From positions 186,001-250,000 of the forward strand of contig NZ_JBBDHC010000002.1 in the NCBI RefSeq assembly GCF_037203605.1: a DNA stretch of 64,000 nt, read 5' to 3'. Shown here one piece after another: positions 44,357-52,324 of the stretch. Source of the stretch: Denitratimonas tolerans (GTDB lineage Bacteria > Pseudomonadota > Gammaproteobacteria > Xanthomonadales > Xanthomonadaceae). The notes below the pieces were generated by a model. The model was given only the letters and a program-made list of their open reading frames with translations. It searched no databases and was not told where the DNA came from. Within the stretch, counting starts at the first letter, position 1; each line of letters starts with the position of its first letter. A program made the translations under genes and the position numbers.

Positions 44357-45181
44357 ATGCACGCGGACCGCTACCAGACCAAGAAGCAGCTCGGGCAGCA
44401 CTTCCTGCACGAGGCCGGCGTCGTGGACAGGATCGTGCGCGCCATCGATCCCGCACCCGGCGATCGCCTGGTCGAAATCGGCCCCGGCCAGGGCGCGCTG
44501 ACGCTGCCCCTGCTGCGCCGCATCCTCGAAGTCTCGGGCGATGCGCCGCCCGATCCGGCGCTCACCGTGATCGAATTCGACCGCGATCTCATCGCCGGGC
44601 TGGAGCGCATCAGCGCGGGCGTGGCACCGCTGCGGATCATCCATGCGGACGTGCTGGAGGTCGATCTCTCCACGCTCGGGAAAAACGGCCCGATCCGCCT
44701 GGTCGGCAACCTGCCCTACAACATCTCCTCGCCGATCCTGTTCCACGCGCTCGACCACGCCGCATCCATCGTCGACATGCACTTCATGCTGCAGAAGGAA
44801 GTCGTGGACCGGATGGCGGCCGAGCCCGGCAGCAAGGTTTACGGACGCCTGTCGGTGATGCTTCAGGCGCATGCGCGGGTGCAGGCACTGTTCCGCGTAC
44901 CGCCGGGCGCGTTCCGGCCACCGCCGAAGGTCGATTCGGCGATCGTGCGGCTGCTGCCGCGCGCGCCCTCGGAAATCGGAATCGCGGACCCGGCGGTTTT
45001 TTCCCGCATCGTCAAAGCCTCCTTCGGGCAGCGTCGCAAGACCCTGCGCAACGCCCTGCACGAAGTCTGCCCACCGGCGTGGATGGAAGCGGTCGGCATC
45101 GATCCGGGCGACCGCGCCGAACGCATCGACGTGGCGCGCTTCATCGCCCTGGCCAATCACGCCGCCGCAGCCGGCGGCTGA
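44357..45181 (+). CDS. rsmA: 16S rRNA dimethyladenosine transferase
   Basis: SAM-dependent enzyme (274 residues) dimethylating A1518 and A1519 in helix 45 of 16S rRNA. The N-terminus KKQLGQHFLHEAGVVDRI, SAM motif LVEIGPGQGALTLPLL and catalytic NLPYNISSPILFH are intact, with a C-terminal helical domain (FGQRRKTLRNAL). ATG 44357 begins two bases after the pdxA stop, although the frame opens earlier within pdxA. Order pdxA-rsmA-apaG-apaH is conserved. Confidence 0.96.
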   Translation: MHADRYQTKKQLGQHFLHEAGVVDRIVRAIDPAPGDRLVEIGPGQGALTLPLLRRILEVSGDAPPDPALTVIEFDRDLIAGLERISAGVAPLRIIHADVLEVDLSTLGKNGPIRLVGNLPYNISSPILFHALDHAASIVDMHFMLQKEVVDRMAAEPGSKVYGRLSVMLQAHARVQALFRVPPGAFRPPPKVDSAIVRLLPRAPSEIGIADPAVFSRIVKASFGQRRKTLRNALHEVCPPAWMEAVGIDPGDRAERIDVARFIALANHAAAAGG

Positions 45182-45207
45182 CCTCTTCCCCGCGGCGGGT
45201 ATGCCGC

Positions 45208-45213
45208 TAGACT
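45208..45213 (+). promoter_or_regulatory. -10-like box directly before apaG
   Basis: TAGACT followed by seven bases and the apaG ATG, with no Shine-Dalgarno sequence. It lies in the 39-base rsmA-apaG gap and may give an internal leaderless start. Confidence 0.45.
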
Positions 45214-45220
45214 GTCCGGC

Positions 45221-45604
45221 ATGGATATCCCAGACCGCCCCGCCATCGACATCCAGGTGCGCACGCGCTACCTCGACGAGCAGTCCGCGCCCGAGCAGAA
45301 CCGCTACGTCTTCGCCTACACCATCCACCTGCGCAACCGCGGAAACACGCCGGCGCAACTCCTTTCGCGCCACTGGATCATCACCGACGCCAACGGGCGG
45401 GTCGAGGAAGTGCGCGGCGAGGGCGTGGTGGGCGAACAGCCCCGCCTGCGCCCGGGCGAGGGCTTCGAATACACCTCCGGCGCGGTACTCGAAACCACGA
45501 TGGGGACCATGACCGGCGCCTACCAGTGGATCACCGACGACGGCACGCGCTTCGAGGCGCCGATCCCGCGCTTCACCCTCTCGATCCCGCGCACGCTGCA
45601 CTGA
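45221..45604 (+). CDS. apaG: ApaG domain protein
   Basis: Small protein (127 residues) with a fibronectin-like beta sandwich; role unclear, historically linked to cobalt and magnesium effects and partner of apaH. Conserved marks are YVFAYTIHLRNRGNTPAQLL, RHWIITDANGRVEEVRGEGV, VVGEQPRLRPGEGFEYTSG and the late GTMTGAYQW. The stop codon overlaps the apaH ATG (TGATG). Confidence 0.94.
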   Translation: MDIPDRPAIDIQVRTRYLDEQSAPEQNRYVFAYTIHLRNRGNTPAQLLSRHWIITDANGRVEEVRGEGVVGEQPRLRPGEGFEYTSGAVLETTMGTMTGAYQWITDDGTRFEAPIPRFTLSIPRTLH

Positions 45605-46458
45605 TGGCGATCTGGGCAATCGGCGACCTGCAGGGTTGCCACGACGCCACCTGTCGCCTGCTGGACGCCATCGGCTTCGACCCGGCGCGCGACCGCCTGT
45701 GGTTCTGCGGCGACCTGGTCAACCGCGGCGGGCAGTCGCTGGAAACCCTGCGCCTGGTGAAGTCGCTCGATGCCAACAGCCAGGTGGTGCTGGGCAACCA
45801 CGACCTCTCGCTGCTGGCGATCGCGCAGCGCCGCGAGGAGGAACAGGCGCGGGTGAACCCCGACCTGCGCGCCGTGCTGTTCGCTCCCGACCGCGACGAG
45901 CTGCTGGAGTGGCTGCGGATGCGGCCCCTGATCCATGTCGACCACGCCCTGGGCTGGGCCATGGTGCACGCGGCGCTGGCACCGCGCTGGACCCTGGCGC
46001 AGGCCGAACGCCACGCCGCCGAAGTGCACCAGCGCCTGCACGGCCCCAACCCGCGCGCCCTGCTGTCGGGCATGTACGGCAATCGGCCCGACACCTTCCA
46101 TCCGCGACTGCAGGGCATGGACCGGCTGCGCGCGATCATCAACGTGTTCACCCGGATGCGCTACTGCACCCCGCGCGGCACCATCTCGTTCGCCGACAAG
46201 GGGGCTCCTGGCACGCAGAAGCCCGGGACCTACCCGTGGTTCATGGTGCCGGGGCAGGTCACGCGCGAGCTGAAGATCGTGTTCGGCCACTGGTCCACGC
46301 TGGGCCTCTACATGGGCCTTGGCATCCACGGCATCGACACCGGCTGCGTCTGGGGCGGGAAACTCACCGCGCTGGCGCTGGACGAGGAAACCCCACGCTT
46401 CGTGCAGGTGGCGGGATGTGATGCGCCACCGGTGACGCGCGGTACCGCGCGCCGCTGA
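45604..46458 (+). CDS. apaH: Symmetrical diadenosine tetraphosphatase
   Basis: Hydrolyses Ap4A to two ADP and can remove nucleoside tetraphosphate caps from RNA. It has 284 residues with the metallophosphatase motifs WAIGDLQGCHD, FCGDLVNRGGQSL and VVLGNHDLSLLAIA, plus the distal FGHWSTLG and GIDTGCVWGGKLTAL. The short C-terminal tail is basic. It ends the lptD-apaH operon and a terminator-like hairpin follows. Confidence 0.96.
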   Translation: MAIWAIGDLQGCHDATCRLLDAIGFDPARDRLWFCGDLVNRGGQSLETLRLVKSLDANSQVVLGNHDLSLLAIAQRREEEQARVNPDLRAVLFAPDRDELLEWLRMRPLIHVDHALGWAMVHAALAPRWTLAQAERHAAEVHQRLHGPNPRALLSGMYGNRPDTFHPRLQGMDRLRAIINVFTRMRYCTPRGTISFADKGAPGTQKPGTYPWFMVPGQVTRELKIVFGHWSTLGLYMGLGIHGIDTGCVWGGKLTALALDEETPRFVQVAGCDAPPVTRGTARR

Positions 46459-46484
46459 CGCCGCGGCGGCGCGCCCGGCGGCGC

Positions 46485-46521
46485 ACTGCGCGGAACCGGG
46501 CGTCGCGCAGTCGCGGTTTTT
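46485..46521 (+). terminator. Probable terminator of the lptD-apaH operon
   Basis: ACTGCGCG (46485-46492) pairs with CGCGCAGT (46504-46511) over an 11-base loop. Five bases later a run of five T begins at 46517. It lies 27 bases after the apaH stop. Confidence 0.55.
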
Positions 46522-46579
46522 CTGTCTGGCAGCGGCTCGTTCAGGCCTTCCCTGGTGCCGGGAGGCGGGATGCTTCTAT

Positions 46580-47002
46580 CTATTTATTTATCAACCGAAG
46601 CAAGGCGGAACGTGCCGTGGAAGGCGTGCCCATGCCAGGCTGAAATATTTCTCCCGTGGTCACCACGAGGTATTCCCCGCTCGGAGAGATCGCTGTAACC
46701 CACATCGGAGGCCAATCCAGAGCCTGCCCCAGCTCCTGCAGCAGTTCCGGTGCCAGCACGTGGCCGGTATCCCGCGTCCAGATCAATGCGCGCCAGGCTG
46801 AACCGCCATTCGGCAAGCTGCCGATCATCGAGGGGGAGCGATACGCACCCCCTGCAAGCGTGCCATCGGCAGAGGTGTGGTTGACTGCATGCTGCCAGTC
46901 ATACGGCGACTCTTCGGAGGGGTGAATCAAGCCCAAGTGACCGCTGATGCCATCCCGCGTGAAATACCCGGGCAGGACATATGCCAGGCCGTTTTCATCG
47001 GC
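46580..47002 (-). pseudogene. Remnant of a HAF-type extracellular repeat protein
   Basis: An open stretch of about 140 codons follows the porin stop codon directly, in the same frame. The strand pattern AWRALIWTRDTGHVL and then VTAISPSGEYLVVTTGE resembles the C-terminal part of HAF-repeat or propeller-like exported proteins. There is no signal sequence, no plausible start near its upstream end (only a TTG at 46936 giving 118 residues) and no ribosome binding site. Base composition is visibly less GC-rich than its neighbours, including an AT-rich 3' end. It is best read as a truncated, perhaps transferred, gene remnant; a short functional gene cannot be excluded. Confidence 0.5.
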
Positions 47003-48229
47003 TCAGAACGCGTACTGGAGCTGCACCCAGAACTTGTCGGCATCCACGGTGCGGGCGCGGTCGTCGGAGCTGTAGCTGGCGTATTTAACCAGGCCCGACA
47101 GACCCTTGATACCGGGAATCGGGCGCGCGTAGCTCAGGTCGAACTCGCTGCCGTAGTCGCCGCCGCCGCGCTCGGGGGTGAAATCGTGGTACCAGCCCTG
47201 CAGATTGCCGCCGCCCAGCGGCACGGTGACGCCAACATAGCGGTCATCCACGCCATCGGCGGGCGTGGTGAGGAACATGTCGGCCCAGCCCTGGAAGGCG
47301 TGCTTGGTCGCCAGCGGGGTCTGGAAGGCGCGGTTGCCCGCGCCGCTGCCGGCACCCAGCACCTCCTGCCCGGCGCGCAGCTTCACCTGCTCGAAGGCAT
47401 AGCCCACTTCGATCAGGTGGTAGCGCGAATCCAGCGCCAGCGGATTGCCCTCGGCATCCTTCTGCGTGGCGTATTCCAGAACATAATCCAGCGCGCCGCT
47501 CCTGCCCTGGGCGCGCAGCCCGGTGGTGGCGCTGGAAAGCGTCCCGCGCGCGGCCGTGGGCGCAATCGCGAGGTCGTCCAGCCCCAGGCGGTAGTGGTAG
47601 GCACCCAGGCTGAAGCTCGGCGTGAACGCCCAGCGCAGGTCGAACAGGTGGCTGTCGCCATCGACGCGGGCCGGGTTGACGGCGGTTGCAAACGCGCCGG
47701 TATCCGGTCCCCAAATCGTGTTCACCCGGCCGATGTAGGCGTAGGACAGGGCGAGATCCCTGCCCGGATTGAGCTGCAGCATCGCGCCATCGTAGGTCTG
47801 TTCGTTCTGCCGCCAACCCACACCGCCAACGAAGCGCTGGTTGCCCAGGTTGATGCGCTGGCGGCCCACCGTCAGGCTGCCGTAGTCGCCCGAGTGGCGC
47901 ACCCAGGCCTGGTTGACTGCGGCACCGCTCGGATCGGGGATCAGCGAGCGGCCGGTGTGGCCGTTGCGGGTGTCGTTGTAGTCGCCGCCCAGGTGGCCGA
48001 CGTGATCCACTTCCACCAGTGCGGAAAAACCGCCGTGGACGCCGGTGGCATAGCCCAGCCGGGTGCGCACCGAGTTCATCACGGCGTGCGCCAGCGCGTT
48101 GTCCTGCTCGACGTGCTCGTAGCGGTAGCGCACGTCGAAAATCGGCTTGCCCTCGGCCGCCTGGACGCCGTTCGCGGCGACCAGCGACGCCAGGGACAGG
48201 CCGATGCCGAGAATCTTCAGCATTTTCAT
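47003..48229 (-). CDS. Outer membrane porin, alginate-export type
   Basis: Predicted outer membrane beta-barrel (408 residues). A signal peptide covers about 1-24 (GLSLASLVAANGVQA). The mature N-terminus FDVRYRYEHVEQDN and the region RTRLGYATGVHGGFSALVEV match the alginate-export porin family, and the protein ends with the aromatic-terminated strand VQLQYAF typical of barrels. Substrate unknown; members in other bacteria occur in several contexts, not only alginate. A GAGG site precedes the ATG. A perfect FNR-type site upstream suggests control by oxygen. Confidence 0.82.
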   Translation of the reverse strand: MKMLKILGIGLSLASLVAANGVQAAEGKPIFDVRYRYEHVEQDNALAHAVMNSVRTRLGYATGVHGGFSALVEVDHVGHLGGDYNDTRNGHTGRSLIPDPSGAAVNQAWVRHSGDYGSLTVGRQRINLGNQRFVGGVGWRQNEQTYDGAMLQLNPGRDLALSYAYIGRVNTIWGPDTGAFATAVNPARVDGDSHLFDLRWAFTPSFSLGAYHYRLGLDDLAIAPTAARGTLSSATTGLRAQGRSGALDYVLEYATQKDAEGNPLALDSRYHLIEVGYAFEQVKLRAGQEVLGAGSGAGNRAFQTPLATKHAFQGWADMFLTTPADGVDDRYVGVTVPLGGGNLQGWYHDFTPERGGGDYGSEFDLSYARPIPGIKGLSGLVKYASYSSDDRARTVDADKFWVQLQYAF

Positions 48230-48259
48230 GGGAAACCTCGCTCACGGATACTGCCGGTG

Positions 48260-48265
48260 ACGATA
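48260..48265 (-). promoter_or_regulatory. Candidate -10 box of the porin promoter
   Basis: TATCGT on the minus strand. Its centre lies 32 bases from the centre of the FNR-type site, the spacing of class II FNR-activated promoters. Transcription would begin near 48253, leaving a leader of about 24 bases. Confidence 0.45.
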
Positions 48266-48287
48266 GGTTCGGGCCTCCCCCGCCCGC

Positions 48288-48301
48288 TTGATCATCATCA
48301 A
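48288..48301. promoter_or_regulatory. FNR/Anr-type binding site upstream of the porin
   Basis: TTGATCATCATCAA is a perfect match to the FNR consensus TTGAT-N4-ATCAA. It lies 59 bases before the porin start codon and is placed for class II activation relative to the -10 box. Binding by an FNR, Anr or related CRP-family protein is inferred. Confidence 0.7.
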
Positions 48302-48339
48302 ACCGGAGCCGGACGGTCAGCTGCGGCTCACGTCCCGGC

Positions 48340-48353
48340 TTGACGCAGGTCAA
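48340..48353. promoter_or_regulatory. Second FNR-like palindrome
   Basis: TTGACGCAGGTCAA has the same half-site layout with a C/G change at the inner position (TTGAC-N4-GTCAA). Its centre is 52 bases from the first site, about five helical turns, so both would lie on one face of the DNA. A weaker or auxiliary site. Confidence 0.4.
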
Positions 48354-48386
48354 GCCGACGGCAGATCAGGCCAGGGCCGCCCCGGC

Positions 48387-48869
48387 TCAGCCGATCCGGC
48401 GGTAGTCGACGAAATCCATCGCCCAGGCGTGGCGCGCGTCGGCCGGGCGGTGCTCGCGCCCGATTTCCTGCCACAGAGCCGGGTCGATCACCGGGAAAAA
48501 GGTATCCGCATCCGGGATGGCGGCATCGACCCAGGTCAGGCGCAGGGCGTCGGCCTGCGGCAGCGTCAGGGCATACGCCTCGCCGCCGCCGATCACGCAC
48601 AGCTCGCCGCCGCCCGCACGCGCGAGCGCTTCGTCCAGCGTTGCGACCGCCTCCATGCCCTCGAACGGCACCATGCCGTAGCGCGTGAGCACCAGGTTGC
48701 GCCGCCCCGGCAGCGCACGCCCCAGCGATCGGGCCGTCTTGCGCCCCATGAGCAGGGTCTTGCCCAGGGTCAGCGCCTTGAAGCGCCTGAGGTCATCGGG
48801 CAGGTGCCAGGGAAGCGCGTTGCCCTTGCCGATCGCGCGATTGCGGTCGAGCGCGGCGATGAGGGTCAA
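48387..48869 (-). CDS. folA: Dihydrofolate reductase
   Basis: NADPH-dependent reduction of dihydrofolate, paired with thyA, which produces it. The core protein (160 residues) begins TLIAALDRNRAIGKGNALPW and contains HLPDDLRRFKALTLGKTLLM, GRKTARSLGRALPGRRNLVL and GGGEAYALTL. The start is uncertain. TTG 48869 fits the family N-terminus but has no ribosome binding site, because a repeat element abuts it. ATG 48977 overlaps the thyA stop and is in frame, which would add 36 residues encoded by that element. Confidence 0.9.
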   Translation of the reverse strand: MTLIAALDRNRAIGKGNALPWHLPDDLRRFKALTLGKTLLMGRKTARSLGRALPGRRNLVLTRYGMVPFEGMEAVATLDEALARAGGGELCVIGGGEAYALTLPQADALRLTWVDAAIPDADTFFPVIDPALWQEIGREHRPADARHAWAMDFVDYRRIG

Positions 48870-48873
48870 GCGC

Positions 48874-48965
48874 GGGGATTGGGGATTGGGGATTGGGGAT
48901 TGGTCCCGCGCGCCTGCGGCCTCCCGAAGCCCCGACGAATCCCGAATCCCGAATCCCGAATCCCG
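48874..48965. repeat. GGGGATT / CCCGAAT inverted element between thyA and folA
   Basis: Four GGGGATT units (48874-48901) face three CCCGAAT units (48941-48961, flanked by partial copies) around a centre of about 35 bases. It is the same design as the element at 36.7 kb. It occupies almost the whole space between thyA and the folA core and is open in the folA frame. Confidence 0.85.
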
Positions 48966-48973
48966 GCCTCCGT

Positions 48974-49768
48974 TCATACCGCCACCGGCGCGCGGATCGC
49001 GGGCCAGGGATCGTAGCCTTCGAAGGCGATGTCGCCGTAGCCGAAGGCGAACAGGTCGCGCACCTCGGGGTTGAGCCGCAGGCGCGGCAGCGGGCGCGGG
49101 CTGCGGGCGAGCTGCTCGCGGGCCTGTTCGAGGTGGTTGGAATACAGGTGGGCATCGCCCAGGGTGTGCACGAAGTCGCCGACGCCCAGGCCGCTGGCCT
49201 GCGCCACCAGGTGGGTGAGCAGGGCGTAGCTGGCGATGTTGAAGGGCACGCCCAGGAAAATGTCGGCGCTGCGCTGGTAGAGCTGGCAGGACAGCTTTCC
49301 CTGCGCCACATGGAACTGGAACAGCGCGTGGCAGGGCTGCAGTGCCATTTTCGGCAGATCCGCCACGTTCCAGGCGCTCACCACCAGCCGCCGCGAATCC
49401 GGATTGCGGGAGATTTCATCGACCAGCCAGCGCATCTGGTCGAACGCCTGCCCGTCCGGTCCCTGCCAGTGGCGCCACTGGTGGCCGTACACCGGGCCGA
49501 GGTTGCCTTCGGCGTCGGCCCACTCGTCCCAGATCGACACCCCGTTGTCGCGCAGGTAGCCGATATTGGTGTCGCCGCGCAGGAACCACAGCAGCTCGTG
49601 CACGATCGAGCGCAGGTGCAGTTTCTTGGTGGTGACGAGCGGGAAGCCTTCGCCGAGGTCGAAGCGCAGCTGCCGCCCGAACACGCTGCGCGTGCCGGTG
49701 CCGGTGCGGTCGGCCTTGGGCGCGCCGTGCTCGAGCACATCGGCGAGAAGATCAAGGTACTGGCGCAT
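48974..49768 (-). CDS. thyA: Thymidylate synthase
   Basis: Methylates dUMP to dTMP using methylene-tetrahydrofolate. It has 264 residues, the same as E. coli ThyA. The catalytic cysteine is in LQPCHALFQFHV, with RTGTGTRSVFGRQLRFDL, RDNGVSIWDEWAD and SRRLVVSAWNVADLPKMAL elsewhere. ATG 49768 gives the family start (RQYLDLLADVLEHG); a longer in-frame start overlaps lgt. It lies one base after the lgt stop, so lgt-thyA-folA form one operon. Confidence 0.97.
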   Translation of the reverse strand: MRQYLDLLADVLEHGAPKADRTGTGTRSVFGRQLRFDLGEGFPLVTTKKLHLRSIVHELLWFLRGDTNIGYLRDNGVSIWDEWADAEGNLGPVYGHQWRHWQGPDGQAFDQMRWLVDEISRNPDSRRLVVSAWNVADLPKMALQPCHALFQFHVAQGKLSCQLYQRSADIFLGVPFNIASYALLTHLVAQASGLGVGDFVHTLGDAHLYSNHLEQAREQLARSPRPLPRLRLNPEVRDLFAFGYGDIAFEGYDPWPAIRAPVAV

Positions 49769-49769
49769 C

Positions 49770-50636
49770 TCAGGTGGCTCCGGGGGCAAGCGTCGGCGCG
49801 CGGCGCGCGCGCCACAGCAGCCACAGCCCGAGCAGGACCAGCGGCAGGGAAAGCACCTGCCCCATGGTCAGCCAGCCGAAGGCCAGGTAGCCCAGGTGCG
49901 CATCGGGCTCGCGCACGAATTCCACCGCGAAGCGGAACACACCGTAGAGCAGCGCGAACATGCCCGACACCGCGTAGCGCGGTCGCGGCCGGCTGGAGAA
50001 CCACCACAGCACCACGAACAGCACCAGCCCCTCCAGGAACGCCTGATAAAGCTGCGAGGGATGGCGCGCATAGCGATCCAGCGCGCCGGATTCGTGCATG
50101 GCGCGCAGTGTGTCGGCGGGCGCGGCGGCCAGGCCGGGCGGCAGCGCGCTGCGGAACACCACGCCCCAGGGCTGGCTCGTCAGGTGCCCCCAAAGCTCAC
50201 CGCCGATGAAGTTGCCAAGCCGCCCGAAGCCCAGCCCCGGCGGCACCAGTGGCGCGATGAAATCCACGCTGTCGAAAAAATGCAGCTTCTGCTTGCGCGA
50301 CCACCACCACACCGCCGCCAGCACGCCGAGCAGGCCGCCGTGGAAGCTCATGCCGCCTTCCCAGACGCGGAAGGCATACATCGGATCGGCCGCGATCTGC
50401 GCGGTGCCGTAGAACAGGAGATAGCCGATGCGCCCACCCAGCAGCACGCCCAGCATGGCGTAGAAGATCAGGTCCGCATACGCCTGTTCGCTGACCGGCA
50501 GCCGTCCGGCGCGCACCCGCCGCAGCCCGAGCCACCAGGCCAGCCCGAAGCCGAGCAGGTACATGAGTCCATACCAGTGCACGGCTACCGGCCCCAGCTG
50601 GATGGCCACCGGATCGATGTCGTTGAGGATGCTCAT
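49770..50636 (-). CDS. lgt: Prolipoprotein diacylglyceryl transferase
   Basis: Inner membrane enzyme that adds diacylglycerol to the lipobox cysteine, the first step of lipoprotein maturation. It has 288 residues and about seven helices. The Lgt signature GFGRLGNFIGGELWG is present with its essential arginine, together with HWYGLMYLLGF, EGGMSFHGGLLG and RHPSQLYQAFLEG. ATG 50636 is two codons inside an upstream TTG. Substrates in this window include the lipoproteins at 22.1 and 61.4 kb. It lies upstream of thyA, a frequent pairing. Confidence 0.96.
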   Translation of the reverse strand: MSILNDIDPVAIQLGPVAVHWYGLMYLLGFGLAWWLGLRRVRAGRLPVSEQAYADLIFYAMLGVLLGGRIGYLLFYGTAQIAADPMYAFRVWEGGMSFHGGLLGVLAAVWWWSRKQKLHFFDSVDFIAPLVPPGLGFGRLGNFIGGELWGHLTSQPWGVVFRSALPPGLAAAPADTLRAMHESGALDRYARHPSQLYQAFLEGLVLFVVLWWFSSRPRPRYAVSGMFALLYGVFRFAVEFVREPDAHLGYLAFGWLTMGQVLSLPLVLLGLWLLWRARRAPTLAPGAT

Positions 50637-50642
50637 GTCCAA

Positions 50643-51848
50643 TCAGCTCGGCAGTACGCGGCAGATGTAGCCCTTGAGGTACTCGGTTTCGGGAATCGCG
50701 GCCTGCACCGGATGGTCCGGCCCCTGCTGCAGCACCTGCAGCACCTGCACCTGCCGATCCAGATGCCGCGCTCCGGCGTTGATCTCGCGCAGCAGCGCGT
50801 CGCGGCTCATGTGGTGGCTGCACGAACAGCTCACCAGCAGGCCGTCGCGCTCCAGCACCTGCATCGCCATCTCGTTGATGCGGCGGTAGGCGAGCGTGCC
50901 CTCGCGCAAGTCCTTGCGTTTCTTGATGAATGCCGGCGGATCGACGATCACCAGGTCCCAGCGGCGGCGCTCGGCGCGCGCGTCCTTCAGGAACTCGAAG
51001 GCATCGGCGCAGACGGCATCCACGCGGTCGGAAAATCCGTTGAGCGCAGCGTGCCGCCGCACCGCATCCACCGCCGGCTGAGAGCCGTCCACGCAGGTCA
51101 CTTCCCCGGCACCGAAGGCCGCCGCGCGCAGGCCCCAGGCACCGACATAGCTGAAGAGATCCAGCACCTTCGCGCCACCACCCACCCAGGGCGCAAGCTG
51201 GTCACGATTGGCGCGCTGGTCGTAGAACCAGCCGGTCTTCTGCCCGCCCAGCGCGTCCAGCTCGAAGACGAGCCCGCCTTCCTCCACCCGCAGCGGGCCA
51301 TCGACCGTGCCGAATGCGACGCCCACTTCGCTCGGCAGGGCCTCCAGCGCACGCGCGCCGGCATCGTTCTTCCAGATCATCGCGGACGGATCGAGCACCT
51401 TGCGCACCGCATCCTCGACCTGCGGCTTGAGCCGCTCCATGCCCGCCGTGGTGGTCTGCCCGACGATGACATCGCCGAAGCGATCCAGCACCAGGCCCGG
51501 CAGGCCATCGGACTCACCGAACGCCAGCCGGTAGAACGGCGCGCCCGGGTAGCGCCGCTCGCGCAGCGACAGCGCCACGTTGAGGCGATGCACGAGGAGC
51601 GATGCATCCAGCGCGTGCCCGCCGCGATCGACCAGGCGCGCGGCGATCAGGGTGGAGGGATTGACGTAGCCGGTGCCCAGCGGCCTGTCGCCGGCATCGA
51701 GGATCCGCACCGCATCGCCTGCGGCAAATCCGGTCAGCGGGGTTTTCGCCACGTCGATCTCGTTGCTGAACACCCACAGGTGGCCGGCGCGCAGGCGGCG
51801 GTCTTCGCCGCGCTTGAGCAGCAGTGCAGGCAGGGTCGAATCGGACAT
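50643..51848 (-). CDS. rlmI: 23S rRNA (cytosine-1962-C5) methyltransferase RlmI
   Basis: SAM-dependent RNA methyltransferase (401 residues) with an N-terminal PUA domain (LLLKRGEDRRLRAGHLWVFS) and an EEHEE-type middle region. The Rossmann core has KVLDLFSYVGAWGLRAAAFG, VTCVDGSQPAVDAVR and the catalytic IVDPPAFIKKRKDL, followed by LLVSCSCSHHM. ATG 51848 has an AGGAAA site; the frame opens earlier inside dgkA's strand but without support. It lies six bases upstream of lgt. Confidence 0.93.
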   Translation of the reverse strand: MSDSTLPALLLKRGEDRRLRAGHLWVFSNEIDVAKTPLTGFAAGDAVRILDAGDRPLGTGYVNPSTLIAARLVDRGGHALDASLLVHRLNVALSLRERRYPGAPFYRLAFGESDGLPGLVLDRFGDVIVGQTTTAGMERLKPQVEDAVRKVLDPSAMIWKNDAGARALEALPSEVGVAFGTVDGPLRVEEGGLVFELDALGGQKTGWFYDQRANRDQLAPWVGGGAKVLDLFSYVGAWGLRAAAFGAGEVTCVDGSQPAVDAVRRHAALNGFSDRVDAVCADAFEFLKDARAERRRWDLVIVDPPAFIKKRKDLREGTLAYRRINEMAMQVLERDGLLVSCSCSHHMSRDALLREINAGARHLDRQVQVLQVLQQGPDHPVQAAIPETEYLKGYICRVLPS

Positions 51849-51883
51849 CGGAATTTCCTGGAAAAGTGGTGCGGGATGCCTCG

Positions 51884-52267
51884 TCAGGCCCAAAGCCGCG
51901 GCAGGAGCAGGAGCCCCCAGACCAGCAGCACGTTCATCATCAGCACGAACACCGCCGCCGAACCCATGTCCTTGGCGCGCCCGATCAGTTCGTTGCGCTC
52001 GGTACCGAAGCGATCGGCCACCGACTCCAGCGCCGAATTCATCACTTCCATCGCAATCACGGCAAGGAGGCTTGCGACCAGCAGCACGCGCTCCACCGGC
52101 GTCTGCCCCAGCCACAGTCCCAGCGGTGCCAGCACCAGGGCCAGCAGGCACTCCAGCCGGAACGAGGACTCGAGCCGCCAGCACGCCGCCAGGCCCTGCA
52201 GCGACCACTGCAGCGCACGCCACACCTGGGTCGGGCCGCGTACCAGCCGGCGCTCGCTGTCAGCCAT
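51884..52267 (-). CDS. dgkA: Diacylglycerol kinase DgkA
   Basis: Small trimeric membrane kinase (127 residues) recycling diacylglycerol to phosphatidic acid. Three helices lie at about 38-55, 60-78 and 100-123. The active-site segment EVMNSALESVADRFGTERN and the following AKDMGSAAVFVLM match the family, as does the amphipathic start QWSLQGLAACWRLESSFRLE. It overlaps no gene. The product links to EptA, which generates diacylglycerol. Confidence 0.94.
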   Translation of the reverse strand: MADSERRLVRGPTQVWRALQWSLQGLAACWRLESSFRLECLLALVLAPLGLWLGQTPVERVLLVASLLAVIAMEVMNSALESVADRFGTERNELIGRAKDMGSAAVFVLMMNVLLVWGLLLLPRLWA

Positions 52268-52324
52268 GCCGCAGGGCCCCGAACCCGCGCGCTGGCGGCA
52301 CCCGCGCGACCTGTTCGATCCCGA

